This document shows positions 63,244 to 64,000 of a stretch of DNA of 64,000 bases, piece by piece. Source of the stretch: an uncultured Lachnospiraceae bacterium (GTDB taxonomy: Bacteria > Bacillota > Clostridia > Lachnospirales > Lachnospiraceae); the NCBI GenBank assembly GCA_946558695.1, contig CAMNTQ010000010.1, forward strand, positions 1 through 64,000, in the 5' to 3' direction. Each line of letters opens with the position of its first letter. Positions within the stretch are counted from its first letter, which is position 1. A program made the translations under genes and the position numbers. The notes beneath the pieces are model-generated. The model saw only the letters and a program-made list of their open reading frames with translations. It did no database searches and had not been told where the DNA came from.

Positions 63244-64000
63244 ATGAAATATATTTCATTTGCAATTCCGTCGTATAATTCAGAGGATTATATGTCTCGC
63301 GCGATTGAAAGCATTCTTCCGGGAGGAGAAGATGTAGAGATTATTATTGTAAATGATGGCTCAAAGGACGGGACACTTCAGATAGCCAGAGAATATAAAG
63401 AGAAATATCCGGATATCATCAAGGTAGTGGACAAGGAAAACGGGGGGCATGGAGATGCGGTCAACTATGGACTTGCTAATGCAACCGGGAAATATTTTAA
63501 AGTAGTTGACAGTGACGACTGGGTGGATGAAGAAGCATTGCTCCTCATTCTCTCCTTTTTAAAAGGGATGGAGAGGGAAGATAAAGAAATCGACATGCTG
63601 GTTTCTAATTACGTCTATGAGAAGGTTGGGGCGGCGCATAAAAAATGTATCCATTACCGGAACGTGCTGCCGCAGGATAAGATTTTTACATGGGATGAGA
63701 TCGGACGCTTTCATTTGGATCAATATATTCTTATGCATTCGGTGATTTACCGGACTTCTATGATTAAGCTCAGTCAGATGACGCTGCCGAAACATACCTT
63801 TTATGTGGATAATATCTATGTGTACTATCCGCTTCCGCATGTGCGTAAAATTTATTATATGGATGTGGATTTTTACCGTTATTTCATCGGACGCGAGGAT
63901 CAGTCAGTTAACGAGAAAGTTATGATTTCCAGAGTGGATCAGCAGATTTTTGTAACGAAGACAATGATTGATATGTATCATCTCCGCGATATTTCGAGCA
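63244..64000 (+). CDS. GT2 glycosyltransferase, N-terminal part (runs off window)
   Basis: At least 252 residues of a family 2 glycosyltransferase. The GT-A fold starts with SFAIPSYNSEDYMSRAIESIL, has IIIVNDGSKDGT, and the metal-binding DSDD (VVDSDDWVDEEAL). It probably builds a surface polysaccharide or glycolipid. AGGAGGAG lies 8 bp before the ATG. The 3' end lies beyond base 64000, so membrane segments or a second domain cannot be judged. Confidence 0.9.
   Translation, partial: MKYISFAIPSYNSEDYMSRAIESILPGGEDVEIIIVNDGSKDGTLQIAREYKEKYPDIIKVVDKENGGHGDAVNYGLANATGKYFKVVDSDDWVDEEALLLILSFLKGMEREDKEIDMLVSNYVYEKVGAAHKKCIHYRNVLPQDKIFTWDEIGRFHLDQYILMHSVIYRTSMIKLSQMTLPKHTFYVDNIYVYYPLPHVRKIYYMDVDFYRYFIGREDQSVNEKVMISRVDQQIFVTKTMIDMYHLRDISS

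Overview
The window reads as chromosome from an anaerobic gut Firmicute of the Lachnospiraceae (Clostridia). Evidence: many AGGAGG-type ribosome sites and TTG/GTG starts, typical sigma-A promoters, the pyrH-frr-uppS-cdsA-dxr-rseP block, pyrophosphate-type phosphofructokinases, a DUF1836 gene, a class II galT, an fchA/folD pair and GGDEF and hybrid-kinase proteins of clostridial type. Base composition is mid-range, except for a visibly GC-richer patch at about 18.6-23.4 kb. The species cannot be named from the sequence alone.

Layout. 1-3.1 kb: end of a GH13 glucosidase, then HPr and Enzyme I of the PTS, then an HPr-like gene cut off by an IS3-family remnant (3.1-3.55 kb) with a TnpV remnant beside it. 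4-6 kb: PHP phosphatase, TrpR-like regulator with its own operator, DUF1836 protein. 6-10.2 kb: MarR regulator plus a two-subunit ABC exporter. 10.3-16.1 kb: PcrA helicase, a soluble hybrid histidine kinase and a convergent diguanylate cyclase. 16.3-18.6 kb: two paralogous membrane proteins either side of a frameshifted response regulator. 18.6-26.2 kb: M24 peptidase, GC-rich ECF sigma/ABC block, a stretch of gene remnants, then a second ECF sigma with a DUF4179 membrane protein. 26.5-29 kb: lplA-fchA-folD. 29-30.9 kb: MarR/MATE efflux operon under a very clear promoter/operator. 31-38.3 kb: LacI-controlled sugar locus (binding protein, two permeases, GH172, GH32). 38.4-44.6 kb: pyrH, frr, uppS, cdsA, dxr, rseP and a cell-wall amidase. 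44.6-47.5 kb: a translationally coupled LytTR regulator/GHKL kinase/unknown protein operon. 47.6-54.7 kb: tRNA-Ser(CGA), AraC regulator, galK, galT, pyridoxine-type kinase, tRNA-Arg(ACG), glpK. 54.8-63 kb: two PPi-type phosphofructokinases bracketing a pseudokinase/Ig-like membrane protein pair, a receiver-alarmone synthetase fusion and an integrase remnant between 19-bp direct repeats. From 63.2 kb: start of a GT2 glycosyltransferase.

How it fits together. The most coherent accessory unit is at 31-38 kb. A lipoprotein and two permeases (no ATPase of their own) would import an oligosaccharide. An intracellular GH172 enzyme has Glu270 and Glu291 exactly where I recall the catalytic pair of the difructose-dianhydride enzyme of Bifidobacterium dentium, and GH32 would release fructose. 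I read this as import and breakdown of difructose anhydrides or related fructosides. The most unusual single protein is at 59.9-61.0 kb: a phosphoreceiver domain joined by a coiled coil to a complete RelA/SpoT-type synthetase domain, which would put (p)ppGpp synthesis directly under a phosphorelay. The pseudokinase-TM-TPR/Ig-like pair (56.3-59.8 kb) and the LytTR-kinase-unknown triad (44.6-47.5 kb) are the other candidates for undescribed systems.
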